64,000 bases of DNA from Streptomyces qinzhouensis (lineage in GTDB: Bacteria > Actinomycetota > Actinomycetes > Streptomycetales > Streptomycetaceae), in the NCBI RefSeq assembly GCF_007856155.1, contig NZ_CP042266.1:7192001-7256000 (forward strand), in the 5' to 3' direction. Shown piece after piece: positions 12,701-22,600 of the stretch; within the stretch, counting starts at the first letter, position 1, and each line of letters starts with the position of its first letter. The notes beneath the pieces are model-generated. The model made no database searches. It was not told where the DNA came from and saw only the letters and a program-made list of their open reading frames with translations. Both the position numbers and the translations under genes were made by a program.

Positions 12701-13542
12701 TGCCGGGGCAGTCGTTGGCCTGGGGTGCGTGGGCGCCGACGGGTGGGATGACGGCGACCCTGTCCGAGGCGGACCGGCAGCGCATCGCCTCCTCGGGTGT
12801 TCCGCCGCTCTCGGTCGAGCAGGGTTTGGCGCTACTCGACGCGGCGCTGGCCACCGACCTCCCCTACCTCGTCCCCCTCGGCCGGATGTCCGGCGCGGGC
12901 GCACCCCGGATGCGCGGCGACGTGCCCCCGCTGCTGCGCGGGCTGGTCAGATCCGCAAAGCGGCAGGCCATGGCCGGTGGTGGTCCCGCGGCCGACACGC
13001 ACCACATGTTGGCGGCCCGGCTCCGGGAGCTGCCCGAAGGAGATCGGCTGCGGCAGGTAAGGGAACTCGTACAGGCAGAGGCGGCGGCGGTGCTCCGGCA
13101 TACATCAGCCCGGACCGTCGACGCCGAGCTGGAGTTCAAGGAGCTCGGTATCGACTCCCTCACCGCGCTGGAACTGCGCAACGGACTGACGTCCGTCACC
13201 GGACTGCGGCTGCCCGGCACCCTCGTCTTCGACTACCCGACGCCGAACGCCCTGGCCGAGCACCTGCTGGCGACGCTTCTCCACGAACACCGGGGCGGCC
13301 GAGATGACCAGTACACCCTCCTCGCGGAACTCGACAGGGTGGACGCGGCGCTGACGGCGGCCGAGCCCGACGAACCCACCCGCGCGGCAGTCTCGCTACG
13401 GCTGCGCCACCTCCTGGAGAAGTGGCGAGCCGGTGACGAGGACACCGAATCCGCCGAGGTCGTGGAGCGGATCGAAGCCGCCACCACTGACGAAGTCCTC
13501 GCGTTCATCGACAACGAGCTCGGCCGGCTGAGCGACCGCTGA
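3616..13542 (+). CDS. fscE: Type I polyketide synthase, two modules (17 and 18), each KS-AT-inactive DH-KR-ACP
   Basis: Complete 3308-residue PKS starting at ATG 3616, with GGAG at 3606-3609 as ribosome site. Order: N-terminal docking helix (residues about 1-35), KS-AT-DH*-KR-ACP, KS-AT-DH*-KR-ACP, C-terminal docking domain (from about residue 3230). Both KSs keep the TACSSS cysteine and both His motifs. Both ATs carry HAFHS, so malonyl-CoA is predicted. Both KRs keep Ser and Tyr and have LDD (B type). Both dehydratase regions are shortened and lack the catalytic Asp, so each module should leave a hydroxyl, predicted at C11 and C9. It lies between fscD-like and fscF-like genes with short gaps, so one operon is likely. 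Large parts of the two modules are nearly identical in DNA. Confidence 0.92.
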   Translation: MATPTPPDKVVEALRSSMKETERLRRQNLSLVAAATEPVAIVAMSCRYPGGVHSPEGLWDLVAAGADAMSDFPADRGWDLDALRGAGVDARGHGVSRGGGFLDDVAGFDADFFGISPREAVSMDPQQRLLLETSWEAFERAGLDPSRLRSSRTGVFIGTNGQDYAYLLVRSLADATGDIGTGIAASAVSGRLAYQLGLEGPAVTVDTACSSSLVALHWAVQSLRARECSLALAGGVNIMSTPGSLMEFSRQGGLARDGRCKAFADAADGTGWSEGVGVLVLERLSDARRHGHRVLAVVRGSAVNQDGASNGFTAPNGPSQRRVIRQALAAAGLSAADVDVVEGHGTGTPLGDPIEAQALLATYGRERGEAGRPLWLGSVKSNIGHTQAAAGVAGVIKMVMAMREGVLPRTLHVDAPSRHVDWTTGGVRLLMDAEKWTVGGRPRRAGVSSFGISGTNAHVVLEEGPAEPTAAPSDAAVLTPCLVSGKSAAALEAQLERLTGATGSRLDVGFSSTVSRARFAHRAVLVDGVEVARGEAVACSVAVLFSGQGSQRLGMGRELYARFPVFAEAFDAVCGELGLPVREVVWGEDADVLNRTVFAQAGLFTVEVALFRLVESLGVRPEFVAGHSVGEIAAAHVAGVLSLADACVLVAARGRLMQALPEGGAMVAVDASEEEVRPLLTESVSIAAVNGPSAVVVSGAEADVEAVRTHFDEAGRRTTRLRVSHAFHSPLMDPMLDEFRAVVSGLSFSAPQIALATDAELVCDPEYWVRHVRDTVRFADAVRSLADQGADTFLELGPDGTLCALARLSVDAVAAVPVLRKDREEEKTLVEGLAKLYCAGTAVEWERWYDGTGARRLDLPTYAFQHQRYWPELTPDTGDVTTAGLIADAHPMLGAVLPLAPSEGVVFTSRLSAHAQPWLTEPRTPETGLLELALRVGDHVGCDRVESLVHTTPLSLPVDGGVMLQARVGEPDQAGARTVAFFSRTDGGEWTEHANGVLVPAADQPMTDTVAAETEFALSGEAAREADRFGLHPALLGEVVRVVVGEGELVPVGWRGVSLHAAGASVVRARIDRTADESVSLSLVDAEGMPVLTVEELSLGRPGVVPVGVVPGREGLLCLEWVPAQVSAVDSVVDEAALTVVRVEGGGTPEAVHGACARVLGVLQEWLAEERSADARLVVVVPGADLAGAAVSGLVRVAESENPGRFVLVDVEGGGEVPLAEVLGVGESQVVVRGGVVHVGRLARLDASLGVVESSLGGGTVLVTGGTGGLGREVARHLVVVHGVRSLLLLSRGGLAVEGAVELRDELVGLGADVSVVACDVGDREALAGVLSGVVLSGVVHAAGVLDDGVVTSLTAERVSGVLRPKVDGAWYLHELTRGMGLSAFVMFSSVSGVMGSAGQGGYAAANVFLDALAVHRRAEGLPGQSLAWGAWAPTGGMTATLSEADRQRIASSGVPPLSVEQGLALLDAAMATDLPYLVPLGRIGTTQRPDIAVPPLFRGLFKAARRTAVSTTAGALGLRLAGLTEEEQLRHMLELVRTEAAGVLGHTSATTIDPEREFQDLGVDSLTALELRNRLGHVTGLRLSATLVFDYPTPQALAAYLLTELLDRQQAVEPGVPEVSAADEPIAIVGMACRMPGGVDTPEALFEMLLEGREGMTDFPTDRGWDLAALFGDSTPGNRGASATRRGGFLSALGDFDAGFFGISPREALAMDPQQRLLLETSWEAIERAGMDASRLRSSRTGVFVGTTGQDYASLVMNSREDVEGHASTGLANSVISGRVSYTFGLEGPAVTVDTACSSSLVALHWAVQSLRSGESSLALAGGVTVLSTPMSFLGFSRQGGLAGDGRCKAFADAADGTGWSEGVGVLVLERLSDARRHGHPVLAVVRGSAVNQDGASNGLTAPNGPSQQRVIRQALAAAGLSAADVDVVEGHGTGTPLGDPIEAQALLATYGRERGAAGRPLWLGSVKSNIGHTQAAAGVAGVIKMVMAMREGVLPRTLHVDAPSRHVDWTTGGVQLLTENTAWPEAGRPWRAGVSSFGLSGTNAHIVLEQAVEAEAAPSDTAAVTPWVVSGRSEAALDAQVRKLVGMAASGLDVGFSLVASRARFAHRAVLVDGAEVARGVAVPRSVAVLFSGQGSQRLGMGRELYARFPVFAEAFDAVCGELGVPVREVVWGEDVDVLNRTVFAQAGLFAVEVALFRLVESLGVRPDFVAGHSIGEVAAAHVAGVFSLADACALVSARGRLMQALPEGGAMLAVQATEEEVRPLLDEFVSIAAINGPSSLVVSGTEETVERIDSHFRGAGRRTTRLRVSHAFHSPLMDPMLDEFRAVVSGLSFSAPQIALATDAELVCDPEYWVRHVRDTVRFADAVRTLRAAGATAFVELGPDGLLAALAQEVLSAEDPADFVCAPVLRKDRGEERALAEGLAKLYCAGTAVEWERWYDGTGARRVDLPTYAFQRERYWPVPAVRTGDVAGVGLAPTGHALLGAAVTPADSGGSMLLTGRLSVAALPWLADHLVDGVAVFPGEGLLDMVLRAGEEAACEHIAELTLTGRPLVLPVTGAVVVQVAVGAPDEAGGRTVGCYARPEETPDGPWTCHATGRLTTEAAAVDLAGDSEPVGASLPGRGEDAGLYGLHPVLLGEVVRVVVGEGGLVPVGWRGVSLHAAGASVVRARVVPVGEDAVSLTLVDAGGGLVLSVEELVLGAPVVPVGVVPGREGLLCLEWVPADAPAQVSVGSAVDDGGLTVLPVVGGVSPEAVHGACAGALAAVREVLEGAEGSRLVVVTRGVVSGADLAGAAVWGLVRVAESENPGRFVLVDVEGGGEVPLAEVLGVGESQVVVRGGVVHVGRLARLDPSLGVVESSLGGGTVLVTGGTGGLGREVARHLVVVHGVRSLLLLSRGGLAVEGAVELRDELVGLGADVSVVACDVGDRGALAGVLSGVVLSGVVHAAGVLDDGVVTSLTAERVSGVLRPKVDGAWYLHELTRGMGLSAFVMFSSVSGVMGSAGQGGYAAANVFLDALAVHRRAEGLPGQSLAWGAWAPTGGMTATLSEADRQRIASSGVPPLSVEQGLALLDAALATDLPYLVPLGRMSGAGAPRMRGDVPPLLRGLVRSAKRQAMAGGGPAADTHHMLAARLRELPEGDRLRQVRELVQAEAAAVLRHTSARTVDAELEFKELGIDSLTALELRNGLTSVTGLRLPGTLVFDYPTPNALAEHLLATLLHEHRGGRDDQYTLLAELDRVDAALTAAEPDEPTRAAVSLRLRHLLEKWRAGDEDTESAEVVERIEAATTDEVLAFIDNELGRLSDR
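4372..4893 (+). repeat. Homogenised KS 3' block, copy 1 (module 17)
   Basis: From [19 protein letters not shown] to HVDWTTGGV the DNA is nearly identical to 9132-9663 in module 18, and most of it to 14332-14815 in module 19. The block covers both KS histidine motifs, including the shared EGHGTGT variant. Confidence 0.8.
6665..8055 (+). repeat. Homogenised DH*-KR block, copy 1 (module 17)
   Basis: From the [16 protein letters not shown] region through the KR to the PYLVPLG motif, this DNA is almost the same as in modules 18 and 19. By eye, four substitutions separate modules 17 and 18 over the 570 bp from 7381. Codons inside the block end mostly in G or T (gtg, ttg, ggt), while flanking sequence ends in C or G. 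A divergent patch (about 7080-7160) interrupts it: [12 protein letters not shown] against [10 protein letters not shown] in the others. Confidence 0.85.
9132..9663 (+). repeat. Homogenised KS 3' block, copy 2 (module 18)
   Basis: Counterpart of 4372-4893 in module 17. I see scattered differences around the NQDGASNG codons and a few single bases elsewhere. The flanks diverge on both sides. Confidence 0.8.
11510..12890 (+). repeat. Homogenised DH*-KR block, copy 2 (module 18)
   Basis: This is the second copy of the block. It includes the Gly-for-Asp DH end ([10 protein letters not shown]), the interdomain stretch ([15 protein letters not shown]) and the whole catalytic KR. It shares with module 19 the patch [20 protein letters not shown], which module 17 lacks, so copies 2 and 3 are closer to each other there. 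Confidence 0.85.
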
Positions 13543-13695
13543 TCGGGCCGTCCGCGCCTTTGACCTCTCCCTCCTTCGCTGTAGGAAGGCTCCACCCCCA
13601 TGCCGAACGACAGCAAGCTCGTTGACTACCTCAAGTGGGTCACCGCTGATCTGCACCAGACTCGCCAACGACTGCTGGACGCCGAGTCGCAGAAG
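13294..13695 (+). other. Docking pair FscE C-terminus / FscF N-terminus
   Basis: The FscE tail after its last ACP contains helices ([29 protein letters not shown]) and ends with the acidic recognition helix [11 protein letters not shown]. The FscF head is a basic coiled coil ([20 protein letters not shown]) running straight into the KS. This is the class 1 docking code common in actinomycete modular PKSs. The same two types of end recur at the FscB/FscC junction, so selectivity must rest on a few charged residues. The 57-bp gap between the genes holds a good ribosome site (13584-13589) and nothing else I can identify. Confidence 0.72.
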
Positions 13696-16600
13696 CAGGA
13701 GCCGATCGCGATCGTCGGTATGTCCTGCCGACTTCCGGGCGGTGTGCGTTCACCCGAGGACCTGTGGCAGCTGGTGAGGGAGGGCCGCGACGGCATCTCC
13801 GCCTTCCCCACCGACCGCGGCTGGAATCTGGCGGCCCTGGCCGGCGAGGGGAACGGCAGCAGTGCCTCCGCGGAGGGGGGTTTCGTCGACGCCGCGGCCT
13901 TCGACGCCGAGTTCTTCGGCATCTCCCCGCGTGAGGCCATGGCGATGGACCCGCAGCAGCGGCTGCTGCTGGAAACCTCCTGGGAGGCCTTCGAACGGGC
14001 CGGGATCGACCCGGCGACCCTGCGCTCCAGCCGGACCGGTGTGTTCATCGGCACCGCGGGTGTGGACTACGTGGGCGTGGTCATGAACTCCCTGGAGGAT
14101 GTGGAGGGCCACGCGACGACCGGCCTGACGGCCAGCGTGCTCTCCGGTCGCATCTCGTACGCTCTCGGGCTGGAAGGCCCGGCGGTGACTCTCGACACCG
14201 CTTGTTCGTCCTCACTCGTCGCACTCCACGTCGCCGCGCACGCCCTGCGCGCGGGTGAGTGCACCATGGCCCTGGCCGGTGGAGTGACCGTTCTGTCCAC
14301 GCCGATGAGCTTCGCCGGCTTCAGTCGGCAGGGTGGGTTGGCGGGGGACGGCCGGTGCAAGGCGTTCGCGGACGCCGCCGACGGCACCGGCTGGTCCGAG
14401 GGCGTCGGGCTGCTCGTCCTGGAGCGGCTCTCGGACGCCAAGCGCAACGGACACGACGTCCTCGCGGTGATCCGTGGTTCGGCAGTCAATCAGGATGGGG
14501 CGACGAATGGCCTGACCGCGCCGAATGGTCCGTCGCAGCAGCGGGTGATCCGGCAGGCGCTGGCGGCGGCCGGGTTGTCGGCGGCGGATGTCGATGTGGT
14601 GGAGGGGCACGGTACGGGTACGCCGCTGGGCGATCCGATCGAGGCACAGGCGCTGTTGGCGACGTACGGCGAGAACCGCCCCGACGGAAGGCCGCTGCTG
14701 CTCGGCTCGCTCAAATCGAACATCGGACATACCCAGGCCGCTGCCGGTGTGGCGGGTGTCATCAAAATGGTGATGGCGATGCGGGAGGGCGTGCTGCCGC
14801 GCACCCTGCACGTGGACAAGCCGACCACACATGTCGACTGGTCGACCGGCGAGGTATCGCTGCTGACCGAAGAGACGGCCTGGCCGGCCACGGGCCGACC
14901 GCGCCGGGCCGCTGTCTCGGCGTTCGGTATCAGCGGGACCAACGCCCACACGGTCATCGAGCAGGCCCCGCCGGCCGAAGACGAGCAGGTCGAGCCGACC
15001 ATGACACCGGCCGTCGCTCCGTGGGCGGTATCGGCCAAATCCCGGACAGCGCTGGAGGCGCAGCTGGCGCGGCTGGGCACGGCCCCCGGGAAGTCCCCGC
15101 TGGACGTGGGCCATTCGCTGGCCGCCCGGCGCACACTCCTGGCACACCGGGCGGTGTTGGTGGACGGGGTGGAGGTTGCCCGGGGTGAGGCTGTTGCGTG
15201 TTCGGTTGCGGTGTTGTTTTCGGGGCAGGGGTCGCAGCGGTTGGGGATGGGGCGGGAGTTGTATGCGCGTTTCCCGGTGTTCGCGGAGGCTTTTGACGCG
15301 GTCTGTGCGGAGCTGGATGTTCCGGTGCGGGAGGTGGTGTGGGGTGAGGACGTCGATGTGCTGAACCGGACGGTGTTCGCTCAGGCCGGGTTGTTCGCGG
15401 TGGAGGTGGCGTTGTTTCGGCTGGTGGAGTCGTTGGGGGTGCGGCCGGAGTTTGTGGCGGGGCATTCGGTGGGGGAGATCGCGGCGGCGCATGTGGCGGG
15501 GGTGTTGTCGCTGGCGGATGCGTGTGTGCTGGTGGCGGCGCGGGGGCGGCTGATGCAGGCGCTGCCCGAGGGCGGTGCGATGGTCGCGGTGGACGCTTCC
15601 GAGGAGGAGGTCCGGCCGCTTCTGACCGAGTCGGTGTCGATTGCCGCCGTCAATGGGCCGTCGGCTGTTGTCGTCTCGGGCGCCCAGGATGCGGTTGACA
15701 CCGTACGGGGCCACTTCGAGGCATTGGGCCGCAAGGTCAACCGCCTTCGTGTCTCGCACGCGTTCCATTCGCCGTTGATGGATCCGATGCTGGACGAGTT
15801 CCGTGCGGTGGTGTCGGGGCTGTCGTTCTCGGCGCCGCAGATCGCGTTGGCCACTGACGCGGAGCTGGTGTGCGATCCGGAGTACTGGGTGCGGCACGTC
15901 CGCGAGACCGTACGGTTCGCCGACGCGGTGCGCTCATTGGCCGACCAGGGCGCCGACACGTTCCTGGAACTCGGCCCGGACGGAACCCTCTACACCTTGG
16001 TGCAGTCGAGTCTCGACGCGGTGGCCGCCCCGGTACTGCGCAAGGACCGGGGAGAGGAGAGGGCCCTCGCCGAAGGGCTGGCCCGGCTGCACTGCGCGGG
16101 CGTGGGGGTGGACTGGGCGAGCTGGTACGACGGTACGGGCGCCCGGAGCGTGGACCTGCCGACGTACGCCTTCCAGCACCAGCGGTACTGGCCGCGGCCC
16201 GCGCTGCCCGTGGGAGATGTCGCCGGTGCCGGGCTGATGCCCGCCGAGCATCCGCTGCTGGGCGCCACGGTCTTCCTGGCCGGTTCGGACGGGACGATGC
16301 TCACGGGCAGGTTGTCGTGCGCATCACAGCCGTGGCTGGCCGAGCACATGGTGGGCGGCCAGGTGATGTTCCCACCGGCCGGACTGCTGGAACTCGCCAT
16401 CCGGGCCGCCGACCAGGTGGGCTGCGGCCGGGTCGAAGAACTGACACACACCGAACCACTCGTGCTCACGGAGGACGGAGCGGTCGCCGTTCAGATCTGG
16501 GTGGGTGCTCCGGACGCATCGGGCGAGCGGCCGTTCCGGCTGCACTCCCGGCGCGAGCAGGACTCGGACGCCGAGTGGACCGAGCACGCCACGGGCATTC

Positions 16601-19600
16601 TGGCGACCGGTTCGGCTGCTGCGGTGGAGGTCACCGAAACGGAGGTGCAGTGCGCCCTGTCGGGTGAGGCGGCGCGGGAGGCGGATCGGTTTGGTCTGCA
16701 TCCGGTGTTGTTGGGCGAGGTGGTGCGGGTGGTTGTGGGGGAGGGGGGTTTGGTGCCGGTGGGGTGGCGTGGGGTTTCGCTGCATGCGGCGGGTGCTTCG
16801 GTGGTGCGGGCGCGGGTGGTGCCGGTGGGTGAGGATGCGGTTTCGCTCTTGTTGGTGGATGCCGGGGGTGGGTTGGTGTTGTCGGTGGAGGAGTTGAGCC
16901 TTGGGCGGCCTGGGGTGGTTCCGGTGGGGGTGGTGCCGGGTCGGGAGGGGTTGTTGTGTCTGGAGTGGGTGCCGGCCGATGTGCCGGAGATGCCGATCGT
17001 CGATGACGCGCTGTTGACGGTTCTTCCGGTTGTGGGTGGTGTGTCGCCCGAGGTGGTGCATGGGGCGTGTGCGGGGGCTCTTGCTGCGGTACGGGAGGTG
17101 CTGGAGGGTGCGGAGGGTTCGCGTTTGGTGGTGGTGACGCGGGGTGTGGTGTCGGGTGCTGATCTGGCGGGTGCCGCGGTGTGGGGTCTGGTGCGGGTGG
17201 CGGAGTCGGAGAATCCGGGGCGGTTTGTGTTGGTGGATGTGGAGGGTGGGGGGGAGGTGCCGTTGGCGGAGGTGTTGGGGGTGGGTGAGTCGCAGGTTGT
17301 GGTGCGTGGTGGTGTGGTGCATGTGGGGCGGTTGGCCCGGTTGGATGCGTCACTCGGCGTCGTCGAGTCGCCGTTGGGTGGTGGGACGGTGTTGGTGACG
17401 GGTGGTACGGGTGGTCTGGGTCGTGAGGTGGCGCGGCATCTGGTGGCGGTGCACGGGGTGCGGAGTCTGTTGTTGTTGTCGCGTGGGGGGTTGGCTGTCG
17501 AGGGTGCGGTGGAGTTGCGGGACGAGTTGGTGGGTTTGGGTGCTGATGTGTCGGTGGTGGCGTGTGATGTGGGGGATCGGGGTGCGTTGGCGGGGGTGTT
17601 GTCGGGTGTGGTGTTGTCGGGGGTGGTGCATGCGGCGGGTGTGCTGGATGACGGTGTGGTGACGTCGTTGACGGCGGAGCGGGTGTCGGGGGTTCTGCGT
17701 CCGAAGGTGGACGGGGCTTGGTATTTGCATGAGTTGACGCGTGGGATGGGTCTGTCGGCGTTTGTGATGTTCTCGTCGGTGTCGGGTGTGATGGGTTCGG
17801 CGGGTCAGGGTGGTTATGCGGCTGCGAATGTGTTTCTGGACGCTCTGGCTGTGCACCGTCGTGCGGAGGGTTTGCCGGGGCAGTCGTTGGCCTGGGGTGC
17901 GTGGGCGCCGACGGGTGGGATGACCGCGACCCTGTCCGAAGCGGACCGGCAGCGCATCGCCTCCTCCGGTGTTCCGCCGCTCTCCGTCGAGCAGGGTCTG
18001 GCCCTACTCGACGCGGCGCTGGCCACCGACCTCCCCTACCTCGTCCCCCTCGGCCGAATCGCGACCGGAGCCGGGGCGCGGCCGCGCGGCGACGTACCCA
18101 CGATGTTCCGCGGGCTGGTCCCCGGCCGACGGCGGATGGCTGCGACCACCCCTGACGGGGCAGCGGCAGCCGTCGCTCTCGCCACCCGGCTGGAGGACCT
18201 GAGCGACGCGGAACGTACCCGTACCGTGGTCCAGATGGTGCGCACGGAAGCCGCGTCTGTCCTCGGACACGCCTCCGCACAGACGATCAGCGCGACCCGG
18301 GACTTCCACGACCTGGGAGTCGACTCCCTCACCGCACTGGAACTGCGCAACCGCCTCACCGAGGTCACCGGCCTGCGCCTGCCCGCCACTCTCGTCTTCG
18401 ACCATCCCACCCCCACCGCGCTGGCGACCCATCTCCTCAACGAACTGCTCGACGAGAACGGCGACGTACGCCTTCCGGCCGCCGTGGCCACCGGGGTGTC
18501 CGACGATCCGATCGCCATCGTCGGCATGGCCTGCCGGCTGCCGGGCGGCATCGACTCGCCCGAAGACCTGTGGGACCTCGTCCTCCAGGGCCGCGAAGGG
18601 ACAGCCGACTTCCCCACCGACCGCGGCTGGGACCTGGACACCCTCCTCGGGGCGGGTGACGGCCCGGACGGGCGAGGCCGCAGCGCCACCGCCAGAGGCG
18701 GATTCCTGCACGGCGTGGCCGACTTCGACGCCGGCTTCTTCGGGATCTCGCCACGCGAGGCCCTCGCCATGGACCCGCAGCAGCGGCTGCTGCTGGAAAC
18801 CTCCTGGGAGGCCATCGAGCGCGCCGCCATCGACCCGGCAACCCTGCGCTCCAGCGCGACCGGTGTGTTCGTCGGCACCGGCGGTCAGGACTACCTGACC
18901 CTCGTCATGAACTCCCCCGAGGACATCGAAGGCCACGCCAGTACCGGGCTCGCGGCCAGCGTCGTCTCCGGACGGGTCTCCTACGCCTTCGGGCTGGAAG
19001 GCCCGGCCGTGACCGTGGACACCGCCTGCTCCTCCTCCCTGGTGGCCATGCACCTGGCAGCCCAGTCGCTGCGCAGCGGAGAGTCCACACTCGCCCTCGC
19101 CGGCGGCGTCACCGTGATGTCCTCCTCACTGGGGTTCCCCGGCTTCACCCGGCAGGGCGGCCTCGCCACCGACGGTCGCTGCAAGGCGTACGCGGACGCC
19201 GCCGACGGCACCGGCTGGTCCGAGGGCGTCGGCGTGCTCGTCCTGGAACGGCTCTCCGACGCCCGCCGCAACGGACACCGCGTCCTGGCGCTGGTCCGCG
19301 GCTCCGCCGTCAACCAGGACGGCGCTTCGAACGGCCTCACCGCCCCCAACGGACCCGCCCAGCAGCGCGTCATCCGACAGGCCCTCGCCAACGCGGGCCT
19401 CACGGCCGCCGATATCGACGTGGTCGAGGGACACGGCACCGGCACCACCCTCGGCGACCCGATCGAAGCGCAGGCCCTGCTGGCCACCTACGGCCGGGAA
19501 CGCGGCGAGAACGGCCCGCCTCTGCTCCTCGGCTCGCTGAAATCGAACATCGGGCACACCCAGGCCGCGGCCGGAGTGGCCGGTGTGATCAAAATGGTCA

Positions 19601-22600
19601 TGGCCCTGCGTCACGACACCGTCCCGCGGACCCTGCACGTGGACGCACCCTCCACCCACGTCGACTGGTCCGCCGGTGAGGTGCGGCTGCTCACGGAGAA
19701 CACACCTTGGCCGGCGGTCGCCCGGCCGCGCCGGGCCGCCGTGTCGGCCTTCGGCATCAGCGGCACCAACGCCCACACGATCATCGAACAGGCCCCGCCG
19801 GACGAGGCACCGGCCGGAGAACCCGCCGTGGTGCCCACCGTGGTGCCCTGGGTGGTGTCCGGTACATCCGAGGCCGCGCTCGACGCCCAGACCGACCGGC
19901 TGGCCCTGCTGCCCGGCGCCCCGCCCACGCTGGACGTGGCGTACTCGCTGGCGGCCGGGCGTGGCGTGTTCGAGCACCGGACCGTGCTGGTCGACGGCGT
20001 CGAGATCGCCCGCGGGACGGCTGCGGAGAGCCGGATCACGGCCGTGCTGTTCTCGGGGCAGGGCTCCCAGCGGCTCGGCATGGGCCGGGAGCTGTACGCG
20101 CGCTTCCCGGTGTTCGCCGAGGCCTTCGACGCCGTGTGCGAGGCGTTCGACGAGCACCTCGCCCTTCCTCTCCGTACGGTCCTGTGGGGTGAGGACGAGG
20201 AGGAGCTGAACGGGACGGCGTACGCACAGGCGGGGCTGTTCGCCGTCGAAGTCGCGCTGTTCCGGCTGGTCGAATCACTCGGTGTACGCCCCGAGTTCGT
20301 GGCCGGCCACTCGGTCGGCGAGATCGCCGCCGCGTATGTCACCGGCGTCTTCGGTCTCGCCGACGCGTGTGCGCTCGTCGCGGCGCGCGGGCGGCTGATG
20401 CAGGCCCTCCCCGAGGGCGGCACGATGATGGCCGTAGCGGCCACGGAGGAGGAGCTGCGGCCGCTGCTCGATCCGGCCCTGGCGTCGATCGCGGCGGTCA
20501 ACGGGCCGTCCTCGGTGGTCGTCTCCGGAGCCGCCGACGAGCTCGCGAGGATCGGCGCGCACTTCGAGGCCCAGGGCCGCAAAGTCACCCGGCTGCGGGT
20601 GTCGCACGCGTTCCACTCCCCACTGATGGACCCGGTGCTGGACGCGTTCCGGACCGTGGCGGCCGGAATCACCTTCGCCGAGCCGCGGTCGGCGCTCGTG
20701 TCGAACCTGACGGGTGCGGTGGCCGGACCGGGCCTTGTCACCACCCCCGACTACTGGGTGCGGCACGTCCGCGAGACCGTCCGTTTCGCCGATGGGCTCG
20801 GCGCGCTGCGCGAGGCCGGGGTCTCCGCGTTCCTGGAACTCGGCCCCGACGGCACTCTCACCGCCGCCACCCGTACCGCACTCGGCGGATACGACGATGC
20901 CTCCGGTGTCGCCGTGCCCGCGCTCCGAACCGGCCGGCCGGAGGAGCGGGCCCTGGTCGAAGGTCTGGCCCGGCTGCACGTCAGCGGCGTACACGTCGAC
21001 TGGACACGGCTTTTCGACGGCACCGCCGCCCAGCACGTCGACCTGCCCACCTACGCCTTCCAGCGCACCCGCCACTGGCCGGAGACCGGGACCGCCGCCC
21101 GCCCCGTCCCGCCCCACACCGATCCCGCCGACACGGAGTTCTGGACGGCCGTCGAAAGCGAGGACCTGGCCGCGCTGGCCGCCGACCTGGACGTCGACGG
21201 CGAGGCGCTCGGCGCCGTACTGCCCGCACTGTCGAACTGGCGCAGGCACCGCCGTGATCAGGCGTTGCTCGACGCCCTCCGGTTCCACGAGGCGTGGCGG
21301 CCGCTGGACGCGGTGGCGGACGGCAAGCCCGCCGGGACGTGGCTCGTGGTCGAGCCCGCGGGCGGCGCGGACGACGACTGGGCCGCTTCGGTACGGGCCG
21401 TGGCCGGGCCCGGTGCCCCGCACCTCACCGTTGCGGCCGGAACGGACCGGACGTCACTGGCCGCACTGCTCGAACAAATCCGTGAGCCCGGAACCGAGTT
21501 CACGGGCGTGCTGGCCCTCCCGGCCCCGGACGAGACCGTCACCGTGGCGACGGCCCTCCTCTTCCAGGCCCTGGCCGACGCCGGGATCACGGCACCCCTG
21601 TGGTGCGTGACCCGGGGCGCGGTCGCCGTCGCCCGGACCGAGGAGCTGCCCTCCCCGGTCCAGGCCGGCGTATGGGGACTCGGCCGGGTCGCCGCCCTGG
21701 AACATCCACAGCGCTGGGGCGGGCTCATCGACCTGCCCGAAGTCCTCGACGCGCGGGCCGCCCGGCGGCTCGGCGCCGTCCTGGCCGGCCTCGACGGGGA
21801 GGACCAGATCGCGGTCCGTGACTCCGCGCTGTATGGACGACGGCTGGTAGCCGCGCCCGCCGGGTCGGCCGCCCCGGGCCGGCCGCCCGCCACCGCCGAC
21901 GGTGCGATGCTGTTCACCGGGGGAGTGGACGCGGGCGGGCAGCCCGGGTTCGTCGACGGGACGGTGCTGCTCACCGGCGGAACCGGCGGCCGGGGCAGCC
22001 GTACCGCCCGTCGGCTCGCGGCCGCGGGTGTACGCCGACTGCTGCTCGTCGGCCGCCGCGGCCCCGCCGCGCCCGGCAGCGCCGAACTCGTGGAAGAACT
22101 GCGGGCCCTGGGTGCCGAAGCCACCGTCGTGGCCTGTGACACCGCCGACCGGGACGCCTTGGCCGTTGTACTGGCGGCCGTCCCCGCCGAGTATCCGCTC
22201 ACGGCCGTGGTCCACGCGGCCGGTATCGTCGACGACGGGGTACTGGACGATCTGACCCCGGAGCGGCTGACCGCCGTCCACCGGGCCAAGGCACTGACGG
22301 CACTCCACCTGGACGAACTGACACGCGGCCTCGACCTGTCGGCGTTCGTGCTCTTCTCGTCCGTGGCCGGCGCCGTCGGCACACCCGGCCGGGCGGCCGT
22401 CGCCGCCGCGAACGCCGTCCTCGACGCGCTGGCCCAGCAGCGCCACGCACGGGGTCTGCCCGCGACCTCGCTGGCCTGGGGCGCCTGGATGGACGGCGAA
22501 CCCGAACCCGAAACCGAAACCGAGACCGAACCCGCCACCGTCCACACGGACGCCACCGGGCCTGCCGGCCACGAGCGGACCGCCGGCCCGGCCGGGGAGG

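Larger units (their letters stand above)
8485..13293 (+). other. PKS module 18: KS-AT(malonyl)-DH(inactive)-KR(B type)-ACP
   Basis: The KS Cys codon is 9007-9009 and AT HAFHS is at 10552-10566. The DH keeps the first histidine motif ([10 protein letters not shown], 11161-11190). It lacks the segment with Tyr/GPxFQG and has Gly in place of the catalytic Asp ([10 protein letters not shown] near 11518-11540), so dehydration is not expected. KR LDD is at 12472-12480 and Tyr at 12643-12645. The ACP Ser codon is 13156-13158. Predicted product step: C9 hydroxyl. Two of the DH defects are shared with modules 17 and 19, which places the deletion before, or within, the copying events that spread this block. 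Confidence 0.9.
13696..18460 (+). other. PKS module 19: KS-AT(malonyl)-DH(inactive)-KR(B type)-ACP
   Basis: The KS Cys codon is 14203-14205 and AT HAFHS is at 15757-15771. The DH histidine motif is kept but altered ([11 protein letters not shown] from 16345). The YGPxFQG segment is absent and the Asp is replaced by Gly ([10 protein letters not shown]), so it should be inactive. KR LDD is at 17644-17652 and Tyr at 17815-17817, active B type. The ACP Ser codon is 18325-18327. Predicted product step: C7 hydroxyl. From about 16660 to 18055 the DNA matches the blocks in modules 17 and 18 almost base for base, although this module is in a different gene. Confidence 0.9.
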
